In this document: one piece after another, positions 1 through 9,898 of the stretch | Layout of the letters: each line of letters starts with the position of its first letter | How positions within the stretch are numbered: position 1 is the first letter of the stretch | Assembly (NCBI RefSeq): GCF_900187325.1 | Contig: NZ_FZMZ01000005.1 | Span: 682,001 to 746,000, forward strand | DNA length: 64,000 bases | From: Virgibacillus ndiopensis | Lineage (GTDB): Bacteria; Bacillota; Bacilli; Bacillales; Amphibacillaceae | Direction: 5' to 3' | Position numbers and translations under genes: made by a program | Notes under the pieces: model-generated | The model's database searches: none | What the model saw: the letters and a program-made list of their open reading frames with translations, nothing else | What the model was told of the DNA's origin: nothing

Positions 1-17
1 GACATAACCGTTAGTAT

Positions 18-60
18 ATTTGTCGAAAAATATTAATTTAAAAGAATTATACCATAATAA
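18..60 (-). promoter_or_regulatory. Probable spo0A promoter region with a 0A box
   Basis: An extended -10 (TGG then TATAAT) lies on the minus strand at 46-51. A TGTCGAA motif, the core of a Spo0A-binding 0A box, lies at 21-27 just downstream of it. spo0A normally follows spoIVB, so this is probably the autoregulated spo0A promoter, with the gene beyond the left edge. The gene itself is not visible, so the assignment rests on motif and synteny. Confidence 0.45.
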
Positions 61-85
61 TGATAATCTTAAACGGAAATAGAAA

Positions 86-122
86 AATGACCGGGAATGG
101 AAAAATTCCATTACCAGTCATT
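86..122 (-). terminator. Terminator after spoIVB
   Basis: A 15-bp imperfect stem (AATGACyGGkAATGG pairing) is followed on the minus strand by TTTTTCT. It lies about 13 bp past the spoIVB stop codon. Confidence 0.7.
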
Positions 123-134
123 TTGTTTAGCTCA

Positions 135-1415
135 TTAGCTTGCTTTCTTATTTGGTTTATAAATGTTAATCCCAGCCTCCTGAAGCATCCATTCTATATG
201 AACACCATATCCGCTTGTAGGATCATTTACAAAGACATGTGTAACAGCGCCAATAACTTTTCCATCCTGAATGATTGGACTTCCACTCATTCCTTGTACA
301 ATCCCACCTGTTCTTTTCAATAGTTCAGGATCTGTGACCTGGATAATCATACCCTTAGTTGCAGGGTATTTTTGTGGAACGCTGCTAACTATTTCTATAT
401 CAAATTCTTCCACTTTCTCTCCATCCAATACTGTTAAAATTTTCGCAGGCCCTTCTTTTACTTGGTGTGATAATGCAATAGGCATAGCCTTATCCATAAT
501 ATTATTTTTTATCGGTTTATTTAATTTACCAAAAATCCCAAACGGACTATTTTTGTTAATGCTTCCAATTTTATTTTCTCCAATTGAAAACTCGGCTTGT
601 TTTTCACCTGGAGTACCATTGCCACCTTTATCGATTGAAGTCACATTTGAGCGAACGATCGTACCGTTATGAATTTGAATTGGTTTCTGTGTATCCATAT
701 CAGAAATCACATGACCAAGTGCTCCGTATTTCTTCGATTTTGGATCATAAAAGGTCATTGTGCCAATTCCAGCCGCTGAATCTCTAATATATAATCCAAT
801 ACGATATTCATGTCCTTTTTGATCCATAACAGGCTGCAATGTAGTATTAAACGTTTCTTTATCACGTTTAATGGTTACATTTAACTTCTTATTCTTTTTA
901 CCAGCTTCCTCTACAAATGGTTTAACATCAGACATTTCCTTGATTGGTTTACCGTTAATTTTTAAAATTACGTCACCAACCTTAATATTTGCCTTTTCCC
1001 CTGGAGACATTGAACCTTCTTCTCCTTTTACAAGATGATGCCCTACAACTAGTACCCCCAAGGTATGAAGTTGAACACCAATGGATTGACCGCCAGGAAT
1101 TACTTTAATATCTTCTAATACAGATACATTCACTTTTTTAATTGGAAGGCCAGCCATTTCGTATACTAATTGACTTTTTCCTGGTTCTTTGGCATAAAAC
1201 TCGGAGGAATCAATTGCTTGAACATTCTCTTCAGTAGTGTCAATGTTAACGTTATCGCCTAATGCGGGAACCTCAATTGGAGTTTGATTATTAAAGGTCA
1301 CAATTTCATTAGGAATGGAAAGGTATTTTTGTAATGGGTTAAAAAAAGGTAATGCTACTAGCGTAACAAGGAGCAGAATTCCAACCCCTATTCGTAATTT
1401 ATTAGTGTGTTTCAA
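135..1415 (-). CDS. spoIVB: SpoIVB peptidase (S55 family)
   Basis: This is the serine peptidase made in the forespore that cleaves SpoIVFA and so releases pro-sigma-K processing in the mother cell. The 426 residues match the usual family length. A single N-terminal membrane segment (about residues 8-27) exports it to the intermembrane space. A PDZ domain follows at roughly 105-195, then the S55 peptidase domain with a GHVISD segment carrying the likely catalytic His and a GMSGSP motif carrying the likely nucleophile near Ser379. It lies between recN and the presumed spo0A, the standard Bacillus order. No convincing sigma-F or sigma-G promoter could be placed upstream. Confidence 0.96.
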   Translation of the reverse strand: MKHTNKLRIGVGILLLVTLVALPFFNPLQKYLSIPNEIVTFNNQTPIEVPALGDNVNIDTTEENVQAIDSSEFYAKEPGKSQLVYEMAGLPIKKVNVSVLEDIKVIPGGQSIGVQLHTLGVLVVGHHLVKGEEGSMSPGEKANIKVGDVILKINGKPIKEMSDVKPFVEEAGKKNKKLNVTIKRDKETFNTTLQPVMDQKGHEYRIGLYIRDSAAGIGTMTFYDPKSKKYGALGHVISDMDTQKPIQIHNGTIVRSNVTSIDKGGNGTPGEKQAEFSIGENKIGSINKNSPFGIFGKLNKPIKNNIMDKAMPIALSHQVKEGPAKILTVLDGEKVEEFDIEIVSSVPQKYPATKGMIIQVTDPELLKRTGGIVQGMSGSPIIQDGKVIGAVTHVFVNDPTSGYGVHIEWMLQEAGINIYKPNKKAS

Positions 1416-1586
1416 TCAATTCACTCTCCTCGTTCCTAACCCATACCATATTTATTTCTGTACTTCTAATTTGACCGAACAGAACCTTTTTTAAACTGGT
1501 TAAAGATAAGAAAACATGTGTAACATTTCCTTTTAAAAAATTCTTCAATAACGAATATGTATATAAATCAACGTTTTAACAATAAA

Positions 1587-1618
1587 AAAAAGCCAGATGT
1601 TATATTTTCTGGCTTTTT
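1587..1618 (-). terminator. Terminator after recN
   Basis: An AAAAAGCCAGA stem with its complement flanks an AT-rich loop, with A/T tracts on both sides. It follows the recN stop and precedes spoIVB, separating the two transcripts. Confidence 0.75.
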
Positions 1619-1632
1619 TATCAACATTATCC

Positions 1633-3342
1633 TTATTTTTTTTTTGATTTATAGTCTGTCGCTAATTCAAGCAATTCCTTAGCATGTTCTTTAGCGGTTT
1701 CTGTTAATTCTGTACCAGTTATCATTCTGCTTAATTCTTCAATTTTTTTATTTTGTGTTAACTCCGCAACTGTTGTAGATGTTCGATTATTCTTTTCAAC
1801 TTTTTCAATTAATTTATGTGTATCTGCCATTGCTGCTACTTGTGGTAAATGGGTAATACAAAGCACTTGTGACCCATTAGAAATACGATAAATTTTTTCG
1901 GCAATTGCTTGTGCTACCCTGCCACTTACGCCAGTATCAACTTCATCAAAAATTACACTCGTTACACCTTGATGCTTGGAAAAGATTTTTTTTAAAGCAA
2001 GCATAATACGGGATAATTCACCACCTGAAGCCACTTTATTTAATTCTTTCAATGGCTCACCAGGATTAGTTGATATTTGAAATGTTATATGGTCAATACC
2101 ATTTTTATTTAATTGGTTCTCTATATCCTGATCTGCTTTTGTATCAAATGATACCGAAAATCTTGCTTTTGCTAAATATAACCCTTTTAACTCATCGTGG
2201 ATATCATCTATTAGTGAATTCGCAGCCTTTTGCCGAATATCGTGTAGTTGCTTTGCTTCTAAATAAGTGTCTTGGGCAGTTTCATTTATTTGCTCCGCTA
2301 ATTTAGTTAAATGGGAATCTTTATTCGTTAATTGTTCTAATTCTTCCTCTATTTTACCCATATATTCAATAATCTCATTTACGGTCGGTCCATATTTTTT
2401 CTTAAGACGGCTTATTTCATTCAACCTGGCTTCAATTTCATTTAATCGTTCCGGATTATATTGCAATGTTTCACTGTAGTTACGTAAATCATATGACAAT
2501 TCCTCAATAAGATAATAGTGATTTGATAATTCAGTAGCTTTTTCAGCTATAAAATTATCGTATTGACGATTATCCTGCAAGGCTTGTTGTGCTGTATTTA
2601 ACCATTCAATACCTTTTTGTTCACCATATAATGCATTATAAGCATCTTGAATACCAGTATAAATACGTTCAAAATTTGCTAATTGACTACGCTCATCTTC
2701 TAAGACTTCATCCTCATTTGGTGTTAAATTAGCTTCTTCAAGCTCTTGCAGTTGAAATTCAAGTAAATCTAAACGGTGTGCTATTTCTTGTTCATTTTCA
2801 CTTAAATCCTTATAACGTTTTTTCAACATCGATAACTTTTGATATAATTTTGTGTATTCCTCTTTTGTTTTTACGATTATGTCCTCATCATATAAATCAA
2901 GTAGGTCGATATGATTTTCACGATCCATCAGTGATTGGGTTTCGTGCTGACTATGTATATCAATTAATGTCTTGCCAAATTCGCGCAAAATAGCCAACGT
3001 AACTAATTTTCCATTTACACGACATATACTTTTTCCGTTTTGTGTAATCGTTCGATGTAAAACAACCATCCCGTCTTCCTGTATATCAATACCATAGTAA
3101 GAACCTATACGAAATACTGGGTGACCTGGTTCAACACTAAATAATCCTTCAATTTCTGCCTTTTTAGCCTCGTGGCGCACAAATTCAATAGATCCTCTTC
3201 CACCTGCTAACAATTGAACAGCGTCAATGATAATTGATTTTCCTGCACCAGTTTCTCCTGTTAATACCGTAAGACCTTCGTTAAAAGTTATAGATATGTT
3301 ATCAATAATAGCAAAATCCTGAATAGATAATTCTGTAAGCAA
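1633..3342 (-). CDS. recN: DNA repair protein RecN
   Basis: RecN is an SMC-like ATPase that is recruited early to double-strand breaks and supports RecA-dependent repair. The 569 residues compare with about 576 in B. subtilis. The N-terminal head has Walker A GETGAGKS at about 29-36. A long charged coiled-coil region occupies the middle (about 150-380). The C-terminal head has the ABC signature ASGGELS near 438-444 and a Walker B ending in FDEVDTG near 465. It is directly downstream of argR, as in other Bacillaceae, and is probably co-transcribed with it (about 35 bp apart). Confidence 0.97.
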   Translation of the reverse strand: MLTELSIQDFAIIDNISITFNEGLTVLTGETGAGKSIIIDAVQLLAGGRGSIEFVRHEAKKAEIEGLFSVEPGHPVFRIGSYYGIDIQEDGMVVLHRTITQNGKSICRVNGKLVTLAILREFGKTLIDIHSQHETQSLMDRENHIDLLDLYDEDIIVKTKEEYTKLYQKLSMLKKRYKDLSENEQEIAHRLDLLEFQLQELEEANLTPNEDEVLEDERSQLANFERIYTGIQDAYNALYGEQKGIEWLNTAQQALQDNRQYDNFIAEKATELSNHYYLIEELSYDLRNYSETLQYNPERLNEIEARLNEISRLKKKYGPTVNEIIEYMGKIEEELEQLTNKDSHLTKLAEQINETAQDTYLEAKQLHDIRQKAANSLIDDIHDELKGLYLAKARFSVSFDTKADQDIENQLNKNGIDHITFQISTNPGEPLKELNKVASGGELSRIMLALKKIFSKHQGVTSVIFDEVDTGVSGRVAQAIAEKIYRISNGSQVLCITHLPQVAAMADTHKLIEKVEKNNRTSTTVAELTQNKKIEELSRMITGTELTETAKEHAKELLELATDYKSKKK

Positions 3343-3377
3343 GTTTAATTCACCCCGTTATTTACAATTTTCGGATG

Positions 3378-3827
3378 TTAAAGCATACTTAAAAAACGAC
3401 TTTTAATAATTTCCGACTCATTTACAGTACGGCAAATAATTAAGCACGTATCATCACCGCATATTGTACCCATTATTTCATCCCAATCTAAATTATCAAT
3501 TAAAACACCTACTGCGTGTGCATTACCTGGTAAAGTTTTTAAAATAATAAAGTGGTTCGCATGATCAATCTTAACAAAAGCATCCATAATCAGACGTTTC
3601 AACTTTTCTAATGGATTAAAGCGTTGGTCGGCAGGGAGACTATATTTATAAGTCCCAGAAACGGAGGGAACTTTAACAAGGTGGAGTTCTTTAATATCAC
3701 GTGAAACTGTAGCCTGTGTGACGTTGTAACCTAAACTTTTTAATCGGTCGACTAATTCATCCTGAGTTTCTATTTCGTTCTCTGTAATCAATTCACGTAT
3801 TTTAATATGGCGTTGGATCTTACTCAT
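3378..3827 (-). CDS. argR: Arginine repressor ArgR/AhrC
   Basis: This is a hexameric arginine-dependent regulator that represses arginine biosynthesis and activates catabolism. At 149 residues it has family length. It has an N-terminal winged helix (about 1-70, with the [12 protein letters not shown] recognition region) and a C-terminal oligomerisation and arginine-binding domain ending in [14 protein letters not shown]. The ATG is preceded by a good ribosome binding site (GGAGGATTATT). It sits in the conserved tlyA-argR-recN-spoIVB string. Confidence 0.97.
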   Translation of the reverse strand: MSKIQRHIKIRELITENEIETQDELVDRLKSLGYNVTQATVSRDIKELHLVKVPSVSGTYKYSLPADQRFNPLEKLKRLIMDAFVKIDHANHFIILKTLPGNAHAVGVLIDNLDWDEIMGTICGDDTCLIICRTVNESEIIKSRFLSML

Positions 3828-3880
3828 AATAATCCTCCATTTATAGATTAAGAACTACTTAATAACGTACGTAGCCCTGA

Positions 3881-4708
3881 TTATTGTAAACGATGTGCTG
3901 TAAAATTTACGTGTGCCTGTTCTACTACTTGTTCTAATTCGACACCATTCAATTCTTTTCCTTCTTTTTCATTATTCCAACCAAGATGTACTAAAAATTC
4001 AATATTGCCATCTCCACCGGTAATTGGTGAATAAGTTAAACCGTATAATTGATAGCCCTCATCTAATGCAAACGATAGAATTTTATCTAAAACTTTTTTA
4101 TGAATTTTTTTATCACGTACAATCCCTTTTTTGCCAACTTCTTCTCGCCCAGCTTCGAATTGAGGTTTAACCAATACTACGATATCACTATTTGGTTTTA
4201 ATAATTGTTTTAGAACTGGCAAGATCAGTTTTAAAGATATAAACGATACATCAATCGTCGCCATATCCGGCAGACCGTTTTGAAGCATATCAGGCGTAAC
4301 GTAACGAAAATTTGTTTTCTCCATTACAACAACCCGATCATCACTCCGTAATTTCCAATCTAATTGGTTATAACCAACATCGATAGCATAACAAAGTTTA
4401 GCGCCATTTTGTAAAGCGCAATCTGTAAAACCTCCAGTAGATGATCCTATATCCACCATTATCTTATCTTCCACTGATATGAAAAAGTGCTTCAATGCTT
4501 TTTCTAATTTTAATCCACCTCGACCAACATAAGGGATTAATTTCCCTTTTACAGTTAACGGAATATCCTCATTAACTTTCATACCGGGCTTGTCCAAACG
4601 ATTTTGTTCAGAAAAAACTAAACCAGCCATTATTACTCGTTTAGCTTTTTCTCTTGTCTCAATTAAATTTCTTTCTACTAATAAAACATCCAGTCTTATT
4701 TTACTCAT
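3881..4708 (-). CDS. tlyA: TlyA family RNA 2'-O-methyltransferase / YqxC
   Basis: The protein is related to TlyA, a 2'-O-methyltransferase acting on rRNA in mycobacteria; the substrate in Bacillaceae is not well defined. An N-terminal S4 RNA-binding domain (about 1-60) is followed by an FtsJ-like Rossmann fold with SAM motif I DIGSSTGGFTDC at about 86-97 and a DVSFISLK segment typical of the family. The 275 residues are normal length. It is 40 bp downstream of oapA, where most Bacillaceae have dxs in between. Confidence 0.93.
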   Translation of the reverse strand: MSKIRLDVLLVERNLIETREKAKRVIMAGLVFSEQNRLDKPGMKVNEDIPLTVKGKLIPYVGRGGLKLEKALKHFFISVEDKIMVDIGSSTGGFTDCALQNGAKLCYAIDVGYNQLDWKLRSDDRVVVMEKTNFRYVTPDMLQNGLPDMATIDVSFISLKLILPVLKQLLKPNSDIVVLVKPQFEAGREEVGKKGIVRDKKIHKKVLDKILSFALDEGYQLYGLTYSPITGGDGNIEFLVHLGWNNEKEGKELNGVELEQVVEQAHVNFTAHRLQ

Positions 4709-4748
4709 CTATGCAAGTCCTTTTTTGTATAATTATTCTATCTTTTAG

Positions 4749-5333
4749 TTATTTTTTATTACCTTTAGGAAGTATCCGTATTTTTAATTTATTCTCAATG
4801 ACAGCAATTACCTTACCTGCAAAAAATATAATATGTGTTGAGGAATTAATCGCAAAATACTTACCTAACGCTTTGCCTCCAACAGTAAAAGCCGCAACAA
4901 GACTTGTAACTACAACAGATAAAGTAATTTGTACAGTTGACCCTTCCCCATTTCCAGTTAATGAGGCTATTTGCAGTACTACTATTGCTGAAGCAGTTCC
5001 ACTCACAATACCAGAAATATCACCAATTACGTCGTTACAAAAACTTGCAAACTTATCTGCGTTTCGTATTATAATAACTGCTTCTTTTGCACCATTTACC
5101 TTTTCTGCTGCCATTGCATGAAATGGCGCTTCATCTGCAGCTGTCGATGCTATACCTAACATATCAAATATAACACCAATTGCCACAATAACGAAGACAA
5201 TAAGTATTCCTACTATCCATACGACATCACTTAAAATAGATGATGATACAATTGAAAAAATAGCCGCTAACACAAAAGTGATAACGGCAATAGTCAAACT
5301 GAATTTAATCGAGCTTCTTATGTGCGATTTCAT
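4749..5333 (-). CDS. oapA: OLE-associated membrane protein OapA
   Basis: The protein has 194 residues and about four hydrophobic segments (about 10-32, 36-60, 100-125 and 131-155) with a soluble loop between the second and third. It is identified as OapA, the membrane partner that holds OLE RNA at the membrane in Bacillus halodurans, because it lies immediately downstream of an OLE-like RNA and ispA and has the right size and topology. The start is the ATG at 5333, behind a GAGG; the upstream TTG overlaps that site. The family is linked to Mg2+ homeostasis and stress tolerance. The match was made by context and topology, not by alignment. Confidence 0.85.
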   Translation of the reverse strand: MKSHIRSSIKFSLTIAVITFVLAAIFSIVSSSILSDVVWIVGILIVFVIVAIGVIFDMLGIASTAADEAPFHAMAAEKVNGAKEAVIIIRNADKFASFCNDVIGDISGIVSGTASAIVVLQIASLTGNGEGSTVQITLSVVVTSLVAAFTVGGKALGKYFAINSSTHIIFFAGKVIAVIENKLKIRILPKGNKK

Positions 5334-5371
5334 TCTATACCTCAATTTACATTAGATTATTATGTATGTAG

Positions 5372-5976
5372 GAATGGTCATTCGAAAGGTAAAAACTGCG
5401 GCTTAGGTCCAGTAGGTTTTCCCAGATGGCTACCCCATGTTGCCATGAAGGCGGTTCCCCTTTAAAACCATCTTAGCTTCGTCACCAAAAGCTAGACTGG
5501 ATTACCACTTAGTCCACACTATAATCCCTTTCAAACGTCCGAGGAACAGTCTAGGAGATTTCCTCAACAGCCTTTAACCGCTCCCTAGCCTCTTTTGCAG
5601 TTCTGATTTCATGGAGATACAAATAACAATCTAGTGGCCACCTAGCTTATTATTTAAGAATCCAATCCTCTCAGCACCACTCAAGGCAGGCTACGCTGCT
5701 AATAAGGAGTCCCTTACCTTATTTAAGCAGGTTCATACCCCATTTCATACTGATCCCTAGGCTTAGTTATCAATACAAAGATGGGCCTCCGCGGTAATAG
5801 GGTCAACGCCCACATGCCTTTGTGGATCGCCCTAAAACCTTAACTCCCAGCAGTGACCCAAGGCTGGGCGCCTCAAGCCACCACAAGGAACTTCATCGAT
5901 GTGCCCTTTGGCGGATTTTTAGGCCCGCCTTCAGGAACGGAGGGCTGACTAGAATACTGCACCATTCCGTTGATAG
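5372..5976 (-). ncRNA. ole: OLE RNA (ornate, large, extremophilic)
   Basis: This 600-nt stretch between ispA and oapA has no convincing reading frame and is clearly richer in G+C than its neighbours. On the minus strand it holds many short helices and purine-rich junctions, for example the paired GGCGGGCC and GGCCCAT regions, and elements such as CAACATGGGGTAGCCATC. OLE RNA is a conserved, membrane-associated RNA in this same position (ispA, OLE, oapA) in extremophilic Firmicutes. Both length and context fit. An extended -10 lies just upstream. End points are estimates. Confidence 0.88.
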
Positions 5977-5980
5977 ATCT

Positions 5981-5989
5981 ATTATACCA
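5981..5989 (-). promoter_or_regulatory. Possible OLE RNA promoter (extended -10)
   Basis: TATAAT on the minus strand at 5981-5986, preceded by TGG, forms an extended -10. It lies between the ispA stop and the OLE RNA. No good -35 box is seen, so OLE could also be processed from the ispA transcript. Confidence 0.4.
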
Positions 5990-6020
5990 TATTATTGAAT
6001 AAATTTCTATATGGTACTTA

Positions 6021-6908
6021 TCAATGATCTCGTTTACTAAAGTAATCCGTTAACATCATTAAATAAGATTTATCTGCATTCGCTTCTTTTAATGCACTTT
6101 TTGCTTTCGAAACATATATTTCTTTTTGCTCCAATGCTCCGTCTGTTCCCAAGAGCTTCGGATATGTACTTTTCTTGTTGACCTCATCACTACCAATTGG
6201 CTTACCTAGTTTATTTTGATCACCAGTTACATCTAAAATATCATCTTGCACCTGAAAAATTAATCCTAAATAATATGCAAACGCATTTAAATGTTTTAAC
6301 TGGTCACTAGTTGCATTTCCTATTAACGCGCCCGCAGTAACTGCAAATTTTAGTAATTGGCCAGTTTTTAGATCGTGTATCTCTTCTAATTCTTCGATTG
6401 AAACGACTTTATCTTCTGCTTCCATATCGAGAAATTGCCCAGCAACCATACCTTTTGGCCCACTGGAATGCGATAACATTTTGATTAGCTCTACTTTTTG
6501 ATTATCCGCTAACAATGAATCATTAGAAATAATATCAAAACTATATGTTAACAAAGCATCTCCAGCTAATATTGCAGTTGCTTCATCAAACATTATATGG
6601 TTTGTGGGCTTACCTCTTCTATAATCATCGTTGTCCATTGCAGGTAAATCATCGTGTATCAGTGAATATGTATGAATCATTTCAAGTGCAACAGCAGTTG
6701 TCAGTACCTTTTGAGAATCACCTGCATACGCCTCGTTACTAGCAATTAAAAGAATCGGCCGAAGCCTTTTCCCTCCAGCTTCAACAGAATATAACATGGA
6801 CTCTTTTAAACGCTTTGGAATAGGTAAATGATGTAACTGATTTTTCAATTCATCGTGCACAATTTTTTTATTATCGTCTATATAATTATTAAGCGTTCCG
6901 TGTAACAC
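6021..6908 (-). CDS. ispA: Farnesyl diphosphate synthase IspA
   Basis: This prenyltransferase condenses IPP with DMAPP and GPP to give farnesyl diphosphate for undecaprenyl phosphate and menaquinone synthesis. The 295 residues match the family. The first aspartate-rich motif DDLPAMD (about 86-92) has the two-residue insertion typical of bacterial FPP synthases, and the second, DDILD, lies near 230. The start codon overlaps the xseB stop, so xseA-xseB-ispA form one translationally coupled unit. OLE RNA follows directly. Confidence 0.97.
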   Translation of the reverse strand: MLHGTLNNYIDDNKKIVHDELKNQLHHLPIPKRLKESMLYSVEAGGKRLRPILLIASNEAYAGDSQKVLTTAVALEMIHTYSLIHDDLPAMDNDDYRRGKPTNHIMFDEATAILAGDALLTYSFDIISNDSLLADNQKVELIKMLSHSSGPKGMVAGQFLDMEAEDKVVSIEELEEIHDLKTGQLLKFAVTAGALIGNATSDQLKHLNAFAYYLGLIFQVQDDILDVTGDQNKLGKPIGSDEVNKKSTYPKLLGTDGALEQKEIYVSKAKSALKEANADKSYLMMLTDYFSKRDH

Positions 6909-7135
6909 TATTCTTCCTCCTGTATTTCAAACGGTTCAAGCTCACCATGTTCATTCATAATTTGTGTCATTTTATCTTGAACATTTATTAGTTTATCATT
7001 ACAAACTTTTGAAAGTTTCATACCTTCTTGATAGTACACTATCGCTTTCTCTAATGGAACGTCACCCATTTCTAGTTTTTCTACAATCTTTTCCAATTCA
7101 ATCATGGCTTCTTCAAAGGAAATATCATTCGTCAT
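6908..7135 (-). CDS. xseB: Exodeoxyribonuclease VII small subunit XseB
   Basis: XseB is the small subunit of exonuclease VII and binds several copies per XseA. It is a 75-residue helical protein with the conserved [15 protein letters not shown] region near the N-terminus. The start is taken as the ATG at 7135, behind GGAGGACAAAA, which overlaps the xseA stop by 4 bp; the longer upstream frame lies inside xseA. It also overlaps ispA by 1 bp. Confidence 0.95.
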   Translation of the reverse strand: MTNDISFEEAMIELEKIVEKLEMGDVPLEKAIVYYQEGMKLSKVCNDKLINVQDKMTQIMNEHGELEPFEIQEEE

Positions 7136-8478
7136 TTTTTGTCCTCCTTTACATTTAACACCCGGCATTCCAAATTACCGTCACTAAGCTTTATGGAAAT
7201 TAAGTCCTCTTGTTCAACTTGCTTTGTTGATTTAATAATGTTATTAGTGTCTGTATATGGAATAGCAAAACCACGCTTCATAATTTCTAAAGGATTTAAT
7301 AAAGTCAATTTATCTAATGAAGTAGATAATTGTGCAGTCTTTTGTTCAAGATTCTTTTTCATAAAATAATTGTTTTGCTTAATAAGTTGTTGTAAATCTT
7401 TCCTCGCTTGTAAAAATTGCTTCTTTGGATGTTGATTTACTAATCGGGCCTTCATATTAAAAAACATTTCTTTTTTTCTGTTTACGTGTATAGTTAGTGT
7501 TTTCTCTAACCGCTCAACCTGTTTATCTAATTCCTGCTCTTTTTGTTTCACAAGTTGTTCGGGATAACGAAATGCATACGATTGCTTTATTCGCTGAAGA
7601 CTCTGTTTAGAATTGACTATGTCCGATTTTATTACTTTCGATAACGTACGTTTAATACTATATATTCTGTCTTTTAATTCGCTTTGAGAAGGAACAGCAA
7701 GCTCAGCTGCCCCTGTTGGAGTTGGGGCACGTAAATCAGCAACGAAGTCACTAATCGTTGTGTCCGTTTCATGACCAACAGCCGAAATTATAGGAATAGT
7801 TGAATGAAATATGGCATGAGCTACAACTTCCTCGTTGAACCCCCACAACTCTTCAATCGAACCTCCTCCACGACCGACAATTAAGGTATCAAAATCATTG
7901 TAACGGTTAGCGGTTTCAATCGCTTTCGCAATCGACGTTGCCGCGTTTTGCCCTTGAACAATTACAGGGATAATTGTCGTATTACAAATTGGGTATCTAC
8001 GATTTATTGTTGTAATAATATCACGAATCGCCGCACCTGTAGGAGAGGTAATAACACCAATTCGTTTCGGAAATATAGGTATTTCTTTTTTTAACTTTTC
8101 ATCAAAATAGCCTTGTTTATATAATTTTTCCTTTAATTGTTCAAAGGCTAAATAAAGCGCCCCAATTCCATCAGGTTCCATTTGTTGAATATAAAGCTGA
8201 TACTGTCCCTGTGGTTCAAAAACACCAATTTCTCCTTTAATAAGCACATTCATACCATTTTCAGGTTTGAATTTCAAAAAGCGGTTATTCCCAGCAAACA
8301 TAACAGCCTGTATTCTGGAATTCTCATCTTTAATTGTCAAATACATATGCCCACGGCTATGATGCTTGAAATTAGATATTTCACCTTTAAGCAATATTGT
8401 TTTTAAATGTGGATCTGTTTCAAACTTTCGCTTGATGTATTTCGTTAGCGCCGTTACCGTTAAATAATTATGATTCAC
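7132..8478 (-). CDS. xseA: Exodeoxyribonuclease VII large subunit XseA
   Basis: This is the catalytic subunit of exonuclease VII, which degrades single-stranded DNA into oligonucleotides. The 448 residues match B. subtilis. An N-terminal OB fold (about 1-100) is followed by the catalytic domain with [16 protein letters not shown] and the glycine-rich [12 protein letters not shown], and then a long coiled coil (about 290-400) that recruits XseB. The ATG overlaps the folD stop by 4 bp. Confidence 0.97.
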   Translation of the reverse strand: MNHNYLTVTALTKYIKRKFETDPHLKTILLKGEISNFKHHSRGHMYLTIKDENSRIQAVMFAGNNRFLKFKPENGMNVLIKGEIGVFEPQGQYQLYIQQMEPDGIGALYLAFEQLKEKLYKQGYFDEKLKKEIPIFPKRIGVITSPTGAAIRDIITTINRRYPICNTTIIPVIVQGQNAATSIAKAIETANRYNDFDTLIVGRGGGSIEELWGFNEEVVAHAIFHSTIPIISAVGHETDTTISDFVADLRAPTPTGAAELAVPSQSELKDRIYSIKRTLSKVIKSDIVNSKQSLQRIKQSYAFRYPEQLVKQKEQELDKQVERLEKTLTIHVNRKKEMFFNMKARLVNQHPKKQFLQARKDLQQLIKQNNYFMKKNLEQKTAQLSTSLDKLTLLNPLEIMKRGFAIPYTDTNNIIKSTKQVEQEDLISIKLSDGNLECRVLNVKEDKK

Positions 8479-9329
8479 TTTCCTGACAATCCAATCGCTG
8501 CTTTAATTGTATTTTTTAGTAGCATTGTTATCGTCATTGGACCTACTCCTCTAGGAACAGGTGTTATGTAAGAAGCTTTTTCTTTTGCATCCTCATAGTC
8601 CACATCACCAGTTAATTTTCCGTTTACTAAGCGGTTTACACCAACATCAATAACAACAGCACCCTGCTTCAAATAGTCTTTATCAACTATATTTGCCTTG
8701 CCAACTGCAACAATTAAAATATCCGCTTTTGTTGTAATTTGTTTTAGATCTTTTGTTTTTGAATGACAATATGTAACCGTTGCATTCTCATTAAGTAATA
8801 ATTGACCAACTGGTTTTCCAACAATATTACTACGACCAATGATCACTACATGACTACCTTCAATTGGGATATTTTTTGATTTTAACATCGTTACGATTCC
8901 AAAAGGTGTACATGGCAAAAATGTATCTTTCCCAGTCATCATTCTTCCAATATTCACCGGATGAAACCCATCTACATCTTTAGCTGGATCGATTGCTTCA
9001 ATGACTTGTTGTTCCCTTATATGGTTAGGTAAAGGGAGCTGGACCAATATCCCATGTACAGAATCATCGTTATTTAATTTATCTATTAATTGCAACAGTT
9101 CTTGTTCTGTAGTAGATGATGGTAACTCGATAATTTGCGAAGATATCCCTGTTTCTTCAGATGCTTTTCTTTTCCCATTTACATAAGATTTTGAAGCAGG
9201 ATCATCTCCTACAAGTACAACGGTTAGATGAGGTATCAATCCATCATGTTTAAGTCGTGAAACTTCTTCCTTCATTTCCACTCTAAGTTCATGTGCTAAA
9301 TCTTTTCCATTGATAATTTCTGCAGACAT
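8475..9329 (-). CDS. folD: Bifunctional methylene-THF dehydrogenase/cyclohydrolase FolD
   Basis: FolD interconverts 5,10-methylene-THF and 10-formyl-THF with NADP, supplying one-carbon units to purine and formyl-Met synthesis. The 284 residues fit the family. Visible signatures are the SYVNGKRKA segment with the catalytic Tyr-Lys pair, the [13 protein letters not shown] segment, and the C-terminal [10 protein letters not shown]. The ATG at 9329 is preferred because AAGGGG sits nine bases before it, whereas the earlier ATG touches that site. Confidence 0.97.
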   Translation of the reverse strand: MSAEIINGKDLAHELRVEMKEEVSRLKHDGLIPHLTVVLVGDDPASKSYVNGKRKASEETGISSQIIELPSSTTEQELLQLIDKLNNDDSVHGILVQLPLPNHIREQQVIEAIDPAKDVDGFHPVNIGRMMTGKDTFLPCTPFGIVTMLKSKNIPIEGSHVVIIGRSNIVGKPVGQLLLNENATVTYCHSKTKDLKQITTKADILIVAVGKANIVDKDYLKQGAVVIDVGVNRLVNGKLTGDVDYEDAKEKASYITPVPRGVGPMTITMLLKNTIKAAIGLSGK

Positions 9330-9387
9330 AGCGTTCATCCCCTTTTATAAAATAAGAAAGTATGTATTCGAATTCTGTATACTAAAG

Positions 9388-9457
9388 TACGGAATCGTTC
9401 ATGCCTAATTCCATGAGCTAGTGCTCGAGGCGTAACAATGGACTCCCCGCTTCCGTA
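9388..9457. repeat. Nested inverted repeats between nusB and folD
   Basis: TACGGAA/TTCCGTA arms enclose GCCT/AGGC, which encloses GAGC/GCTC around a TAGT loop. The plus-strand copy ends in TTTTT. The gap has no ORF. It could be a terminator or attenuator or a remnant of a dispersed repeat; no known RNA family is recognised. Confidence 0.45.
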
Positions 9458-9460
9458 TTT

Positions 9461-9841
9461 TTATGCAACAATTTTTGATAATACTCCATTTACAAACTTA
9501 CCTGATTTCTCATCTCCATATGTATTAGCCAATTCTACAGCTTCATTTATTGAAACGTTTGTTGGAATATCTTCAACATATTTTATTTCATACGTTGCGA
9601 TACGTAATATTGTTTTTTCTACCGAAGCAATACGTTGAATGGACCAATTTTCTAAATGCTCGGATATTGTATTGTCAATTGTTGCTTTATTTGTGGCAAC
9701 ACCCTGTACTAATTTTCTCAAAAACTCATCTATTTCCATTGTTTCTAGATATTCTTCAGCTGCTTCGCCAGGATTTATATCGTTTATATCTAATTGAAAA
9801 AGTATCTGGAAGGCCTTCTCTCTTGCTGTATGTCGGTTCAT
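9461..9841 (-). CDS. nusB: Transcription antitermination factor NusB
   Basis: NusB binds boxA RNA with NusE (S10) and supports antitermination of rRNA transcription. The 126 residues form the all-helical NusB fold, with the N-terminal [16 protein letters not shown] and the C-terminal [28 protein letters not shown] typical of the family. AAAGGAG lies nine bases before the ATG. It follows yqhY and precedes folD, as in B. subtilis. Confidence 0.97.
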   Translation of the reverse strand: MNRHTAREKAFQILFQLDINDINPGEAAEEYLETMEIDEFLRKLVQGVATNKATIDNTISEHLENWSIQRIASVEKTILRIATYEIKYVEDIPTNVSINEAVELANTYGDEKSGKFVNGVLSKIVA

Positions 9842-9898
9842 TAACTTAAACTCCTTTAACTATCTTCTAATAATTATCTCTTTCAAATAATAACATGA

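Noticed and set aside
271-672. 133-codon plus-strand frame inside spoIVB
   Set aside because: It is the complement of the conserved SpoIVB peptidase domain.
1416-1586. Sigma-F/sigma-G promoter of spoIVB
   Set aside because: Expected from biology, but no pair of elements with correct spacing could be found by eye.
4654-5121. 155-codon plus-strand frame across tlyA and oapA
   Set aside because: It is antisense to two recognisable genes and has no ribosome binding site.
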